Shown here: positions 1 to 8,894 of the stretch, one piece after another
Layout: each line of letters starts with the position of its first letter
Numbering within the stretch: position 1 is the stretch's first letter
NCBI GenBank assembly: GCA_011772425.1
Contig: WVZO01000120.1
Location: 21,662 to 58,807 of the forward strand
From: Candidatus Aminicenantota bacterium
GTDB lineage: Bacteria; Acidobacteriota; Aminicenantia; UBA2199
Length of the DNA: 37,146 nucleotides
Direction: 5' to 3'
Position numbers and translations under genes: made by a program
Notes under the pieces: generated by a model
The model's input: only the letters and a program-made list of their open reading frames with translations
Told to the model about the DNA's origin: nothing
The model's database searches: none

Positions 1-636
1 ATGAATCAACTCTTTCCCAATATGAAAACGTACCTCAACCTGGTTGCTTCGACTATTATGCGCAACCGCGCCACAGTGGCGGGCAATATTGTCAATGCAT
101 CACCTATCGGCGACCTGACCATCATGTTGTTGGCATTGAATGCCGATATCTGTCTGGTAAAAGGAAAAACCCGGCGGGAATTGCCGTTAAGAGACTTTTT
201 CAAAGGATACAAACAGATGGATATGAAGAAAGGGGAAATCATTGAAACCATTGAGATTCCCATTCCTCAACCCGATTGGGGTTACCGCTTTCATTTTGAA
301 AAAGTCTCGCAGCGTAAATACCTGGATATCGCTTCATGTAACACCGCAATAAGTATAAAAGTGGAGCAGAGTATCATCGCCGACATTCATCTCTCTGCCG
401 GTGGGGTTGCGCCTATCCCCCTTTACCTGGAAGAAACCTGCGGCTATTTAAGAGACAAAAAAATAACCGGAAAAACCCTCCGCGAAGCAGTAGACGTCAT
501 GGAGCAAGAGATATCCCCTATCAGCGATGTGCGGGGGTCAGCGCGGTACAAAACCCTGTTACTGCAAAATCTGATCTTCGCTCATTTTATTACTCTTTTC
601 CCCAAGAAGAACCTGGAAAAGGAGCTGATGCTATGA
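1..636 (+). CDS. Molybdenum hydroxylase FAD-binding subunit, 5'-truncated by window edge
   Basis: This is the FAD-binding subunit of a xanthine dehydrogenase family enzyme, which passes electrons from the Mo/2Fe-2S centres to FAD. The frame is open at base 1. The first in-window ATG is not the true start, because the N-terminal FAD lobe carrying the usual AGGTD loop is missing. Visible are the second FAD motif (residues 21-37, RNRATVAGNIVNASPIGD) and the C-terminal flavin-subunit domain (from about residue 95, with EKVSQRKYLDIAS and a GGVAP motif). About 90-100 residues should lie upstream. Its TGA overlaps the next gene's start as ATGA (633-636), so the two are translationally coupled. A 2Fe-2S subunit could lie further upstream, outside the window. 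Confidence 0.9.
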   Translation: MNQLFPNMKTYLNLVASTIMRNRATVAGNIVNASPIGDLTIMLLALNADICLVKGKTRRELPLRDFFKGYKQMDMKKGEIIETIEIPIPQPDWGYRFHFEKVSQRKYLDIASCNTAISIKVEQSIIADIHLSAGGVAPIPLYLEETCGYLRDKKITGKTLREAVDVMEQEISPISDVRGSARYKTLLLQNLIFAHFITLFPKKNLEKELML

Positions 637-2885
637 AGAACGTCGATAATATTTTACATACAAAAGGTCAATCGGTTTTCCTGGATGACATTCAACTACC
701 TGAAGGTTTGCTTTATGCAGCGGTTTTTACTTCAGCGGCGGCTCACGGGAAAATTAAGCGACTGGAAGTAGAAAAAGCTAAAACCAATAAAGGTGTTATA
801 GATATTCTTACTTATAAAAGCATTCCCGGGGAGAACCAGGTAGGCGGTATCATCCAGGATGAACCTTTGCTGGCGCAGGATGAAGTCTCGTTTATTGGGG
901 ACTCTATAGCTGTGGTAGTTGCCGAAACCAAAGCCGAAGCAAAACGAGCGTTTAAGGATATAGAAGTAGAGATAGAACCTTTACCGGTGATTGTTGATCC
1001 CAGGGAGGCCTATGCAAAGGGTAACCTGGTGGCACCGGTCCGGACCTTTGTGTTGGGAGATGTAGACAATGCCTGGGATCAATGTGACGTGATCGTGGAG
1101 GGGCGTGTGGATTCCGGGGGGCAGGAACATTTTTACATGGAACCGCAAGCTGCCATGGCTGTACCCCTGGAAAACGACGGTATCAAAGTTTATTCATCTA
1201 CCCAGTCGCCTACTGTGGTGCAGCGGACTATTGCCAGGGTCCTGGGACTGCCCATGCACAAAGTGGAAGTGGATGTACGCCGGCTTGGCGGCGGGTTTGG
1301 CGGGAAAGAAGACCAGGCCACTCCCTGGGCGGCCATGGCTGCATTGGCTGCTTTTAACCTGAAAAAACCGGTTAAATTGACCTTGAATCGCCACGAAGAT
1401 ATGGTGATGACAGGTAAACGACATCCCTATTCTTCGGATTTTAAGCTGGGATTGAAAGCAGATGGAACCATCATGGCCTATGAAGTGACGTTCTACCAAA
1501 ATGCCGGGGCAGCTGCCGATCTCTCCACAGCGATTCTGGAACGAACTCTTTTTCACAGTACCAACTCCTATCATATCCCTAATGTCAAAGCCACGGCAGC
1601 CAGTTGTTACACCAATCTTCCGCCTTTTACTGCGTTCCGCGGTTTTGGCGGACCGCAGGGCATGTTTGTCATCGAATCAGCCATGCAAAAAGCCGCGGAA
1701 AAGATGAATATAAAACCTTCTGTTATCCAGCAGAAAAACCTTTTAAAAGAGGGAGATACGTTTCCCTACGGCATGCAAGTCGAAGATTGCCGTGCCCGCA
1801 GGTGCTGGAAAGAAGCAGAGGAACGTTATGATTTTGCTAAAATATACCGGGATGTTGAAACCTTTAACAAAACCAACAAATTAAAGAAAAAAGGCGCGGC
1901 CGTAATGCCGGTCTGCTTTGGAATTTCCTTTACTAATACCGCTTTAAACCAGGCTGGTGCGTTGGTGCATGTGTATACTGACGGCAGTGTCAGTGTAAGT
2001 ACTGCGGCTGTAGAAATGGGACAGGGAGTCAATATGAAAATTCTCCGTGTGGTTTCCCATACGTTTTCTATTGCACCGGAGCGTGTCAAAATTGAGACCA
2101 CCAATACGACTCGTGTGGCCAACACGTCTCCCACGGCTGCCAGTGTAGGGGCAGATATGAATGGAAAAGCCGCAGAAATCGCCTGCTTACAAATACTGGA
2201 ACGACTGAAACAGGTGGCCGCAGATTTACTGGACCATTCCAATCCGCAAGATATTGAAGTCCGGGATGAGCAGGTTTACCTCACCGGGCAAAAAACTCAA
2301 CTCACCTGGGAAAAGGTTGTTAATGATGCGTATTGGAAACGAATTAATCTATCGGCCCAGGGGTTTTATGCCACGCCAGGTATTTACTTTGATCGAAGCA
2401 AAGAAAAAGGAAAACCTTTTGCGTATCATGTGTTTGGAACTGCCATTATCCAGGTGACGCTGGATTGTTTACGTGGGATATATGAGGTTGATGAAGTTCA
2501 CCTTGTCCATGATGGAGGTAGGAGTCTTAATTTCCTGGTTGACAGGGGGCAAGCTGAAGGAGGACTCATCCAGGGCATTGGCTGGATGACCATGGAAGAA
2601 TTGATCTATAGCAAAGATGGCCGTCTTATAACCGATAACACCAGCACCTATAAAATACCCGATATCAAATCCACGCCGGCTAAGGTTGACGTGTTTTTCC
2701 TGGAGGATGCGGCCAATCCTAAAGCTGTATTAAGTTCCAAAGCTATTGGAGAGCCGCCGTTTATGTACGGCATCGGTACTTATTTTGCCATATTCAATGC
2801 TATGAAAGCCTTCCGGCCGAAAAAGAGCATATATTTCGATTCCCCTATCACGCCGGAGAAGGTGTTGAAGTTTCTATATTTATAA
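633..2885 (+). CDS. Xanthine dehydrogenase-type molybdopterin-binding subunit
   Basis: 750 residues, the normal length for a separate Mo subunit. It binds the molybdopterin cofactor and hydroxylates a purine-type substrate. Family landmarks are intact: GQEHFYME with Glu170 (position of bovine XOR Glu802), GGGFGGKED at 219-227, Arg304 in LERTLFH (position of bovine Arg880), FRGFGGPQG at 335-343, EMGQG at 461-465, and the catalytic base Glu707 in GEPP. Keeping both the Glu and the Arg that orient xanthine favours a genuine xanthine or hypoxanthine dehydrogenase over a generic aldehyde oxidase. The start overlaps the upstream FAD subunit (ATGA), and one base separates it from the amidohydrolase gene. 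Family assignment is firm; the substrate is inferred from these residues. Confidence 0.93.
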   Translation: MKNVDNILHTKGQSVFLDDIQLPEGLLYAAVFTSAAAHGKIKRLEVEKAKTNKGVIDILTYKSIPGENQVGGIIQDEPLLAQDEVSFIGDSIAVVVAETKAEAKRAFKDIEVEIEPLPVIVDPREAYAKGNLVAPVRTFVLGDVDNAWDQCDVIVEGRVDSGGQEHFYMEPQAAMAVPLENDGIKVYSSTQSPTVVQRTIARVLGLPMHKVEVDVRRLGGGFGGKEDQATPWAAMAALAAFNLKKPVKLTLNRHEDMVMTGKRHPYSSDFKLGLKADGTIMAYEVTFYQNAGAAADLSTAILERTLFHSTNSYHIPNVKATAASCYTNLPPFTAFRGFGGPQGMFVIESAMQKAAEKMNIKPSVIQQKNLLKEGDTFPYGMQVEDCRARRCWKEAEERYDFAKIYRDVETFNKTNKLKKKGAAVMPVCFGISFTNTALNQAGALVHVYTDGSVSVSTAAVEMGQGVNMKILRVVSHTFSIAPERVKIETTNTTRVANTSPTAASVGADMNGKAAEIACLQILERLKQVAADLLDHSNPQDIEVRDEQVYLTGQKTQLTWEKVVNDAYWKRINLSAQGFYATPGIYFDRSKEKGKPFAYHVFGTAIIQVTLDCLRGIYEVDEVHLVHDGGRSLNFLVDRGQAEGGLIQGIGWMTMEELIYSKDGRLITDNTSTYKIPDIKSTPAKVDVFFLEDAANPKAVLSSKAIGEPPFMYGIGTYFAIFNAMKAFRPKKSIYFDSPITPEKVLKFLYL

Positions 2886-2886
2886 A

Positions 2887-4383
2887 ATGCAAAATAATCT
2901 AAAGGTCCTATCGAATGTATTTATCAGTGCGGGTGGGAATCTGTTGCGGCTGGTGGACGTATGGTTTGACCAAAAAGTCACTCGGATTCTGCCTTGTTTA
3001 GACAGGACAATAGGCTGGGAAGAAATTTCAACACCGGATAAATGGAAGAAATTTCAAAAACAAATAACTTCGGTTTCTTCGTCTTCTTTACAGGAAGAAT
3101 CTACTGATTCTTCGATTTATGATGGAAAATTCTTTTTGCTTATTCCCGGGGCAATAGACACCCATGTTCATTTTAATACGCCGGGATTTGAAGATCGGGA
3201 TGATTTTGATCACGGTTCTCTGGCGGCTGCGTTTGGAGGTGTTACTACGGTTGTGGATATGCCGTGCACGTCCATACCGCCGGTGACTTCCCCGTGGAAT
3301 TTGCGTATCAAGCTGGAGGCAGTCAGCGGCCGCAGTTGGGTGGATTATGCATTTTGGGGAGGGGTATCTGGGAATGATTTTGAAAATAAAAAAGACATTC
3401 AGCGTCAAATCCGGGAACTCGCTGATTCTGGAGTGGTTGGCTTCAAAGCCTATTTAATTTCGGGAATGGAAACATTTACTGATTTAACCCCTGACCGGAT
3501 GCTGCAAACGGCTAAATGGATTCGATCAATATCCAGGAAGCTTCCCCTGGCGGTTCATGCAGAAGATAAATCGCTGGTGATTAAACGGCAGGCTTACCTG
3601 CAACAAAGAGGTGTTAATGATTGGCGGGCTTACTGTCAGGTAAGGGATGTCCAGGCTGAAGCAAAGGCAGTGGAAACCATGATAGATATTGCCCGCAAGA
3701 GTAAAAGCCGCGTTCATATTGTTCATTTAAGTTCAAAAGCCGGCCTGGAATTGGTTCGACGTGCCCGGGAAAAGGGCCTGAATTTTAGTGCGGAGACATG
3801 CCCCCAATACCTTTATTTTACAGGGGATGATTTTGCTAATCCTAAAATTTCTATTTTCCTTAAGACCGCTCCGCCGGTAAAAGCAAAACCGGACCAGGAG
3901 GCCCTCTGGGAAGGATTAAAGGATGGGACACTATCGTTTATTACCACTGACCATGCCGGATGTGATCCACACAAAGAAAAATCTTCTAACAATTTCTGGA
4001 AGGTTTACGGCGGTATCCCCGGTGTGGAGCATCGTGTGCCGTTCATGTTTAGTGAAGGGTTCAAAAAAGGAAGGCTGACATTATCTCAAACCATTGATGT
4101 GGTATCTACCAACCCGGCCGGGTTTTGTGGAATCTCGCACGCAAAAGGAAGTCTTGAACCGGGAAAAGATGCTGATATGGCACTTATTAACTTGTGGGAG
4201 CAGCAGGTAATCAGGGGCGCGGACATGCACAGTAAAGGCAAATATACTCCACTTGAGGGTGTGTCTTTTGGTGCCATTGTAGAGGCCACGTTTTTGCGGG
4301 GCCAATTAATAGTAGATCAAATAAGAAAAAAGGAATCACCATCGAGCTTAAAAAACGGACAATTTTTGAAAGCACAAATCTAA
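2887..4383 (+). CDS. Cyclic amidohydrolase, allantoinase/dihydropyrimidinase/dihydroorotase family
   Basis: A 498-residue metal-dependent amidohydrolase that opens a cyclic amide ring (allantoin, hydantoin or dihydropyrimidine). The binuclear metal site is complete: His93 and His95 in DTHVHF, the carboxylated Lys187 in GFKAYL, His224 in VHAED, His280 in VHLSS and Asp355 in TTDHAG. The segment DMPCTSIPP (124-132) resembles allantoinases more than hydantoinases, but ETCPQYL (303-309) is shared with dihydropyrimidinases. Residues 30-80 form an unusually long polar insert before the metal motif. It starts one base after the xanthine dehydrogenase subunit stop and is surely co-transcribed. That linkage favours a ureide (purine breakdown) role, which is inference; the fold and chemistry are secure. 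Confidence 0.88.
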   Translation: MQNNLKVLSNVFISAGGNLLRLVDVWFDQKVTRILPCLDRTIGWEEISTPDKWKKFQKQITSVSSSSLQEESTDSSIYDGKFFLLIPGAIDTHVHFNTPGFEDRDDFDHGSLAAAFGGVTTVVDMPCTSIPPVTSPWNLRIKLEAVSGRSWVDYAFWGGVSGNDFENKKDIQRQIRELADSGVVGFKAYLISGMETFTDLTPDRMLQTAKWIRSISRKLPLAVHAEDKSLVIKRQAYLQQRGVNDWRAYCQVRDVQAEAKAVETMIDIARKSKSRVHIVHLSSKAGLELVRRAREKGLNFSAETCPQYLYFTGDDFANPKISIFLKTAPPVKAKPDQEALWEGLKDGTLSFITTDHAGCDPHKEKSSNNFWKVYGGIPGVEHRVPFMFSEGFKKGRLTLSQTIDVVSTNPAGFCGISHAKGSLEPGKDADMALINLWEQQVIRGADMHSKGKYTPLEGVSFGAIVEATFLRGQLIVDQIRKKESPSSLKNGQFLKAQI

Positions 4384-4393
4384 TTAAATTTTT

Positions 4394-4564
4394 TTGAGCC
4401 GCGAAGGGACGCGAAGGAAGAGAAGAGAAGAAATGAGGAAGTTAAGAAGGAAAATGATACCAATGGGGTAGGATGACTGAAGCATCGTAACACAGGCTGA
4501 CCGTGTATCAAAAGCTTTTGCGGGGGGTCCAGGGGGGCAGTTTTCTCGAAAAGAGCCCCCCTGG
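4394..4564 (+). repeat. Composite dispersed element, copy A (CGAAGG tract + linker + hairpin)
   Basis: A run of GCGAAGG-like units (4396-4430) leads into a linker ending in GGCTGACCGTG. Then come a perfect 12-bp palindrome CAAAAGCTTTTG (4509-4520) and a hairpin with 10-bp perfect arms, CCAGGGGGGC (4529-4538) and GCCCCCCTGG (4555-4564). Its loop carries a further TTTT/AAAA pairing. The same three-part structure recurs at 20514-20677 and, inverted, at 36448-36686. It separates two operon segments and could act as a mobile REP-like unit or an mRNA processing/termination structure. Confidence 0.85.
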
Positions 4565-4589
4565 TGGGCTGGTGGAGGCAAAAATTATA

Positions 4590-6989
4590 ATGAATAAAAA
4601 TAGAAATTTTTTTACAATTGGAAAACCTGTAATTCGGCAGGATGGTTTGGAGAAAGTTTTGGGACAGGCGAAGTTTGCGGATGATTATGATTTTCCCGGA
4701 CAGTTATACGGAGTTATGGTTCGTTTGCCGGTGGCCCATGCAAAAATCAATAAGATCGATTATTCGGCAATACAAAATCATCCTGTGCTTCGGGCAATTT
4801 GTGATGCCCGGGACATCCCTGGTGAGAAATTGACCGGGGTGGTTCGGCGGGATCAACCGGTTTTTTGTGATGAAAAAATAGTGACACCGGGTGATGTGGT
4901 GGCGATGCTGGTAGGAGAATCGGAAACGGATTTAATCTCGCTGCGGGACAAAATTAAAATCGATTATACGCCTCTGCCGGAACTCACTGATCCACGCAAA
5001 GCCCTGGCCCCGGATGCACCGTTGATTCATCCCCAATATGAAAGTAACCTGATCGTTCATTATCCGGTTCGGAAAGGAGACATTGAAAAAGGCTTTGCTG
5101 ATAGTGACTTTATTCTTGAGCAGACCTATACCACGCCGCATGTGGAGCATGCTTATATTGAGCCGGAAGCTGTGACGGCTGTTCCTCTTGAAGGCAGTAA
5201 AGGAATTAAAATCATCGGTAGTATTCAAAATCCCTTTACTGCCAGGAGAATAGTGGCAACGGCTTTGGGTTGGCCGTTGGCGCGGGTTCGGGTAGTACAG
5301 GCAGAAATGGGTGGTTCTTTTGGTGGAAAAGATGATATTATGTGTATTCTATCCGCTCGTGCGGCTGTTGGTGCTCTTAAAACCGGGAGGCCGGTAAAAA
5401 TTCGCTATACTCGCGAAGAGTCCATCATGGAATCTTATAAACGTCATCCTTACATTATACATCACAAAGTGGGATTTTGCCAGGATGGCAAAATAAAGGC
5501 CATGAAAATCGATATTTTAGCTGACGGCGGTGCCTACGCTTCTATGAGCCCCTTTGTCACCTGGCGATCCGTGGTGCAGGCGACTGGCCCTTATGAGATT
5601 GAAAACGTGTGGACCGATATCCGGGCGGTTTATACTAATAATCCTTATACCGGTGCGATGCGGGGCTTTGGTTCGCCGCAGCCGGTCTTTGCCCAGGAAT
5701 CATTAATGGATGAAATCGCGGTTAAACTGGGCATGCCGCCGGATGAAATCCGCAGGATCAATGGTTTGCGTTCCGGTTCTATCACGGCCAGTGGACAAAA
5801 ACTGGAAAACCACGATGTTAACCTGGTTAAAGTGCTGGATACGGCGGTTGAACAAACCGGTTTCAAAGCCAAATGGAAAGAAAACCAGCAGCGGCATCCC
5901 ACTATTCCCGGCTTTACATTAAAGGAATTGACCGAAGAGGAAGTGGCAGTTGAGAATTTTATTCCCCCGGATCAATTACTGCAAAAAGGCATAGGTTTGG
6001 CCGCCAGTTTTCGCGGTTGTTCTTTAGGTGCGGAAGGCATCGATGCAGCGGCTGCCTACTTATCTGTGCAGCCTGATGGATCGGTTTACCTGCTGTCCGG
6101 TCTGGCAGAAAACGGTCAGGGTTTACGTACCACTTTTTCTATTATTGCGGCAGAAGTCCTGGGCATTTCTGTTGAAGATATTTATTACCTGGAACAGGAT
6201 ACCGGTCTTGTACCGGACAGCGGCCCAACGGTTGCTTCCCGTTCCACGCTGATGGGCGGAGGTGCAGTAAAGGCAGCCGCTGAAATCGTTCGCCAGCGGT
6301 TGGAAAAATTATTGCAAACCCATTGGAACCTGGAGGATTGCGAATTTATATTTAAAGATCACCTGGTTTCCGTTAAAGGCAATAAACGGAAAAAAATATC
6401 TTTTACAGACCTGTGCAGCCTTGCCTACAACAAGGCCGTAAACCTGGCTGCTATTGGTTGGTACCCGGGACCAAAAGTCCATTGGGACGAATCTGTGGGT
6501 CAGGGGCCTGCTTATTTCACCTATGTATATGGCTGCCAGGTGGCAGAGGTCAGGGTTAATATAGGCACCGGCGAAGTTTTTGTGGACCGCGTAACAGCGG
6601 TACACGATCCGGGAAAAGTCATTAATTTATTGGGCGCCCGGGGGCAGGTTTACGGAGGTGTTACACAGGGTGCCGGATACGGTTTATTTGAAGAAATCAC
6701 CACCAACAAAGGACACATTCGGGAACTTAATTATGATCAATATTTGATCCCCACCAGTAAAGATATTGGTGAAATCATTCCTATTTTTGTCGAAGGAAAG
6801 GAAACCTATGGTCCCTGGGGTGCTAAGTCTCTTGGCGAGCCCACGCTGGAGCTTACTGCGGCAGCGATTGCCAATGCGGTTCGTAATGCGGTAGGTATTC
6901 GTTATTTCAATTTGCCCCTGAACCTGGAAGAGATTCTATTGCAAAGAAAGTTAAGACCAGAGGATATAAAAAGAGGTAGTATAGTATAG
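4590..6989 (+). CDS. Molybdenum hydroxylase, aldehyde oxidase-type Mo subunit
   Basis: 799 residues from the ATG at 4590, which has GGAGG at 4574-4578. An upstream in-frame ATG at 4503 is rejected because the extra 29 residues only translate the hairpin repeat. Mo-subunit landmarks are present: Glu191 in HAYIEPEA, GGSFGGKDD at 241-249, MRGFGSPQP at 357-365, ENGQG at 507-511 and the catalytic Glu750 in SLGEP. Unlike the gene at 633, the xanthine-orienting Arg is absent: the matching region reads WRSVVQATGPY near 325-335. A different aldehyde or N-heterocycle substrate is therefore likely. Its partner FAD subunit may be the gene at 11857, now separated by an accessory island; no 2Fe-2S subunit is seen. 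Confidence 0.9.
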   Translation: MNKNRNFFTIGKPVIRQDGLEKVLGQAKFADDYDFPGQLYGVMVRLPVAHAKINKIDYSAIQNHPVLRAICDARDIPGEKLTGVVRRDQPVFCDEKIVTPGDVVAMLVGESETDLISLRDKIKIDYTPLPELTDPRKALAPDAPLIHPQYESNLIVHYPVRKGDIEKGFADSDFILEQTYTTPHVEHAYIEPEAVTAVPLEGSKGIKIIGSIQNPFTARRIVATALGWPLARVRVVQAEMGGSFGGKDDIMCILSARAAVGALKTGRPVKIRYTREESIMESYKRHPYIIHHKVGFCQDGKIKAMKIDILADGGAYASMSPFVTWRSVVQATGPYEIENVWTDIRAVYTNNPYTGAMRGFGSPQPVFAQESLMDEIAVKLGMPPDEIRRINGLRSGSITASGQKLENHDVNLVKVLDTAVEQTGFKAKWKENQQRHPTIPGFTLKELTEEEVAVENFIPPDQLLQKGIGLAASFRGCSLGAEGIDAAAAYLSVQPDGSVYLLSGLAENGQGLRTTFSIIAAEVLGISVEDIYYLEQDTGLVPDSGPTVASRSTLMGGGAVKAAAEIVRQRLEKLLQTHWNLEDCEFIFKDHLVSVKGNKRKKISFTDLCSLAYNKAVNLAAIGWYPGPKVHWDESVGQGPAYFTYVYGCQVAEVRVNIGTGEVFVDRVTAVHDPGKVINLLGARGQVYGGVTQGAGYGLFEEITTNKGHIRELNYDQYLIPTSKDIGEIIPIFVEGKETYGPWGAKSLGEPTLELTAAAIANAVRNAVGIRYFNLPLNLEEILLQRKLRPEDIKRGSIV

Positions 6990-6997
6990 TGCCTCCG

Positions 6998-7136
6998 GCG
7001 GCCATGGGGGCTCTTTTCGAGAAAACTGCCCCCCTGGACCCCCCGCAAAAGCTTTTCATTAAAGATGGTGCGAAGGGGTTTTTACAAAAGTTTTGCGGGG
7101 GTCCAGGGGGTGGTTTTTCAAAAGAACCCCCTGGTC
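6998..7136. repeat. Two hairpins in inverted arrangement, related to the composite element
   Basis: Directly after the Mo subunit stop lies a hairpin with arms ending GCCCCCCTGG (7002-7037). Facing it is a second hairpin with arms CCAGGGGG (7103-7110) and CCCCCTGG (7127-7134). Between them are inverted arms of about 20 bp (7036-7056 and 7086-7104), each carrying CCCCCGCAAAAG-type sequence. The hairpin core matches that of 4529-4564, so this is a head-to-head pair of the same unit lacking the CGAAGG tract. Reading frames through it are repeat translation, not genes. Confidence 0.8.
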
Positions 7137-7179
7137 GCCGAAGGCAAAGAAAAGTTCTTTTAGAGTTCTAATAGTAGTT

Positions 7180-7300
7180 CAGGATGGACATACAAAAAGT
7201 TTTTAAGTTTTTTTTTAGTTTTTATGTCCATCCTGTAGATACAAATAGGGTTTAGTAGATCCGCACGGAGGGCATTAGTTTTTTTAGATTGCCCGTGCGG
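7180..7300. repeat. Two consecutive inverted repeats
   Basis: The first has 13-bp perfect arms, CAGGATGGACATA (7180-7192) and TATGTCCATCCTG (7223-7235), around an A/T-only loop. The second has arms CCGCACGG (7261-7268) and CCGTGCGG (7293-7300) around a T-rich loop. Neither is followed by a clean T tract, so they are not standard intrinsic terminators, although they could end or protect the upstream mRNA. They belong to the 1-kb gap 6990-8022 together with the hairpins, the 21-bp array and a promoter. Confidence 0.75.
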
Positions 7301-7382
7301 TAGGAGAGATTAGATTTGAGACCAATGATTATTTCACCGGGAACGGCCGCAAAATGATTATATTTCTTTGCCTGGCACGTTT

Positions 7383-7613
7383 TTCCAATTATCGAATAGC
7401 CATTTCTAACAACTGAATGATGACTTCCAACCATCGAATGGTCATTTCCAACGACTGGATGATGACTTCCAACCATTGAATGGTCATTTCCAACGACTGG
7501 ATGATGAGTTCCAACCATTAAATGGCCATTTCTATCGATTGGATGCAGACTTTTAACCAATAAATGAGCATTTCCAACGATGGAATTATCACTTCTAACC
7601 ACTGAATGATGTT
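7383..7613. repeat. 21-bp tandem array 1: eleven units, two alternating types
   Basis: Eleven contiguous units of exactly 21 bp, nearly all starting TTCCAAC or TTCTAAC. Two versions alternate over most of the array: one ends GAATGGTCAT, the other GGATGATGAC, giving a 42-bp higher-order period. The central units (7425-7508) are the most alike, and divergence increases outward. On the minus strand the array is an open frame of heptapeptides of the form H-x-V-V-G-N-D, but the frame has no visible ribosome binding site or recognisable protein, so coding is doubtful. There are no spacers, so it is not CRISPR. Confidence 0.92.
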
Positions 7614-7795
7614 TCCGCGCCAGGTCAATTTTCCACAATTCTTGAAAATTGCGTATGAACGCGACTAAAACGTGCCTATCGATTTGTTTTAATAGTTTGG
7701 AGTGAGAAATTGTCTTACCTATTCCACATGCGAACTCCTTTCTCTACGTTTCTGTCATTTAAAACAAACTATTTCCCTTATATTTTTTTAGAAAG

Positions 7796-7824
7796 TTGAC
7801 ATTTTTTTCCTGATGTATTATTCT
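7796..7824 (+). promoter_or_regulatory. Sigma-70 promoter upstream of the KilA-N gene
   Basis: TTGACA (7796-7801), a 17-bp spacer and TATTCT (7819-7824). The -35 is perfect and the -10 differs at two positions. It lies about 200 bp upstream of the KilA-N start with no intervening gene, leaving a leader of roughly 190 nt. Confidence 0.6.
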
Positions 7825-7916
7825 TTTATTTTCCGGTAAGTTTGGCTATGTTTAAATGAAGAATATCTCGGTTGGTAGGGCCAAAATGTGTGGGTTGGAG
7901 TTGTGAACACCCCTTA

Positions 7917-8030
7917 ATGGCGGCAGCTTGTACAGGATTTGATCGGGTTGAGGAGCAGTTGCAGAAGGAAGAGAGGTTGAATATGCTTATTTTCGAAGGT
8001 CGTGGGAAAATCGAGGTGAAAAATGGCTAA
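7917..8030 (+). CDS. Possible 37-residue leader ORF overlapping the KilA-N start
   Basis: A short frame from ATG 7917 to TAA 8028-8030 overlaps the first 8 bp of the KilA-N gene in another frame. The peptide is charged (for example DRVEEQLQKEERLNML) and looks protein-like. No Shine-Dalgarno is visible, and the frame stays open upstream through a GTG at 7890. It could be a coupled leader peptide or the tail of a decayed gene. Support is weak. Confidence 0.25.
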   Translation: MAAACTGFDRVEEQLQKEERLNMLIFEGRGKIEVKNG

Positions 8031-8832
8031 AATTGAAGTCAAAGGAACAGAGATTAGGGTTGTTACTATACATGAGGATGATTACATCTCCCTGACAGAT
8101 ATGTTGAAAGCCAAGGATGGAGACTTTTTTGTCTCTGACTGGTTAAGAAACAGGAATACAGTGGAATATCTTGGTATATGGGAAAAGATTCACAATCCGG
8201 ATTTTAATTATGGCGAATTCGACCTAATTAAAAGTCAGGCAGGATTACATAGTTATAAAATAAGTGTTAAAGAGTGGGTTGCCAAGACCAATGCCATTGG
8301 CCTAAAAGCCACAGCCGGCAGATACGGCGGCACATATGCGCACAAGGATATTGCCTTTGAATTCGGTATGTGGATCAGTGCTGAATTTAAAATATACCTC
8401 ATTAAAGAATTCCAACGCCTTAAAGAGCAGGAAAGAAAGCAGCTTGGCTGGGATATCCGCCGGAATCTGACTAAAATAAATTACCGGATTCACACCGATG
8501 CCATCAAGGAAAACCTTATTCCCCCAGAGCTAGACAAATCCCAGATCAACCACATTTACGCCACGGAAGCGGATATTCTGAATATGGCCCTGTTCGGCAC
8601 AACCGCCGCCATGTGGCGTGATGCGAACCCCGATAAAAAGGGAAATATCCGGGACTACGCCGATATCTCGCAATTGGTCTGCCTTGCAAACCTGGAGAAC
8701 CTGAACGCCCTGTTTATCAATGAAGGATTATCCCAGGAAACCAGACTTGAACGGCTGAATCAAATTGCCATCCAGCAGATGAGGATATTGACGGGTGATT
8801 CGGGGATGAAAAGACTGAAGGAAAAGGAATGA
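8023..8832 (+). CDS. KilA-N domain protein
   Basis: 269 residues. The KilA-N DNA-binding domain fills about residues 1-130, with the hallmarks YISLTDMLKAK (21-31), SDWLRNRNT (38-46) and the closing segment GRYGGTYAHKDIAFEFGMW (99-117). The family is found in phages, large DNA viruses and bacterial genomic islands and is thought to bind DNA. The C-terminal half (about 140-269) is helical and similar to tails of other bacterial KilA-N proteins. The start is set by GAGGTG at 8013-8018. It is alone behind its own promoter and immediately precedes the cassette array, so it probably belongs to the same accessory island. Its target is unknown. Confidence 0.92.
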   Translation: MAKIEVKGTEIRVVTIHEDDYISLTDMLKAKDGDFFVSDWLRNRNTVEYLGIWEKIHNPDFNYGEFDLIKSQAGLHSYKISVKEWVAKTNAIGLKATAGRYGGTYAHKDIAFEFGMWISAEFKIYLIKEFQRLKEQERKQLGWDIRRNLTKINYRIHTDAIKENLIPPELDKSQINHIYATEADILNMALFGTTAAMWRDANPDKKGNIRDYADISQLVCLANLENLNALFINEGLSQETRLERLNQIAIQQMRILTGDSGMKRLKEKE

Positions 8833-8874
8833 TGGATAATTGCCAAAATTCGAGATGTAGGTGATGGAGAAACA

Positions 8875-8893
8875 CGAATTTCGTATAATAATA
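8875..8893 (+). repeat. 19-bp motif abutting a cassette start (copy 1)
   Basis: CGAATTTCGTATAATAATA, identical to 10043-10061. It directly precedes the GTAATGC core where the first cassette begins. It contains a perfect -10 hexamer TATAAT (8884-8889), though no good -35 is seen at the right distance. It may be a remnant recombination site, a promoter carried to each cassette, or both. Confidence 0.8.
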
Positions 8894-8894
8894 G

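Noticed and set aside
4503..4589. Upstream start for the second Mo subunit
   Set aside because: The additional residues translate the composite element's hairpin, and the ATG at 4590 has its own GGAGG and begins the normal family N-terminus.
6989..7171. Short plus-strand ORF after the Mo subunit
   Set aside because: It is a translation of the inverted hairpin pair; the same GC-rich element occurs elsewhere in the window outside any gene.
7383..7613. CRISPR array
   Set aside because: Units are contiguous with no spacers, they vary gradually, and no cas gene is present. The same holds for 14649-14831 and 37050-37146.
7252..7638. Minus-strand frame across the first 21-bp array as a gene for a heptapeptide-repeat protein
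   Set aside because: No ribosome binding site or promoter is evident, the frame's ends are ordinary intergenic sequence including inverted repeats, and a 21-bp period keeps all frames open by itself.
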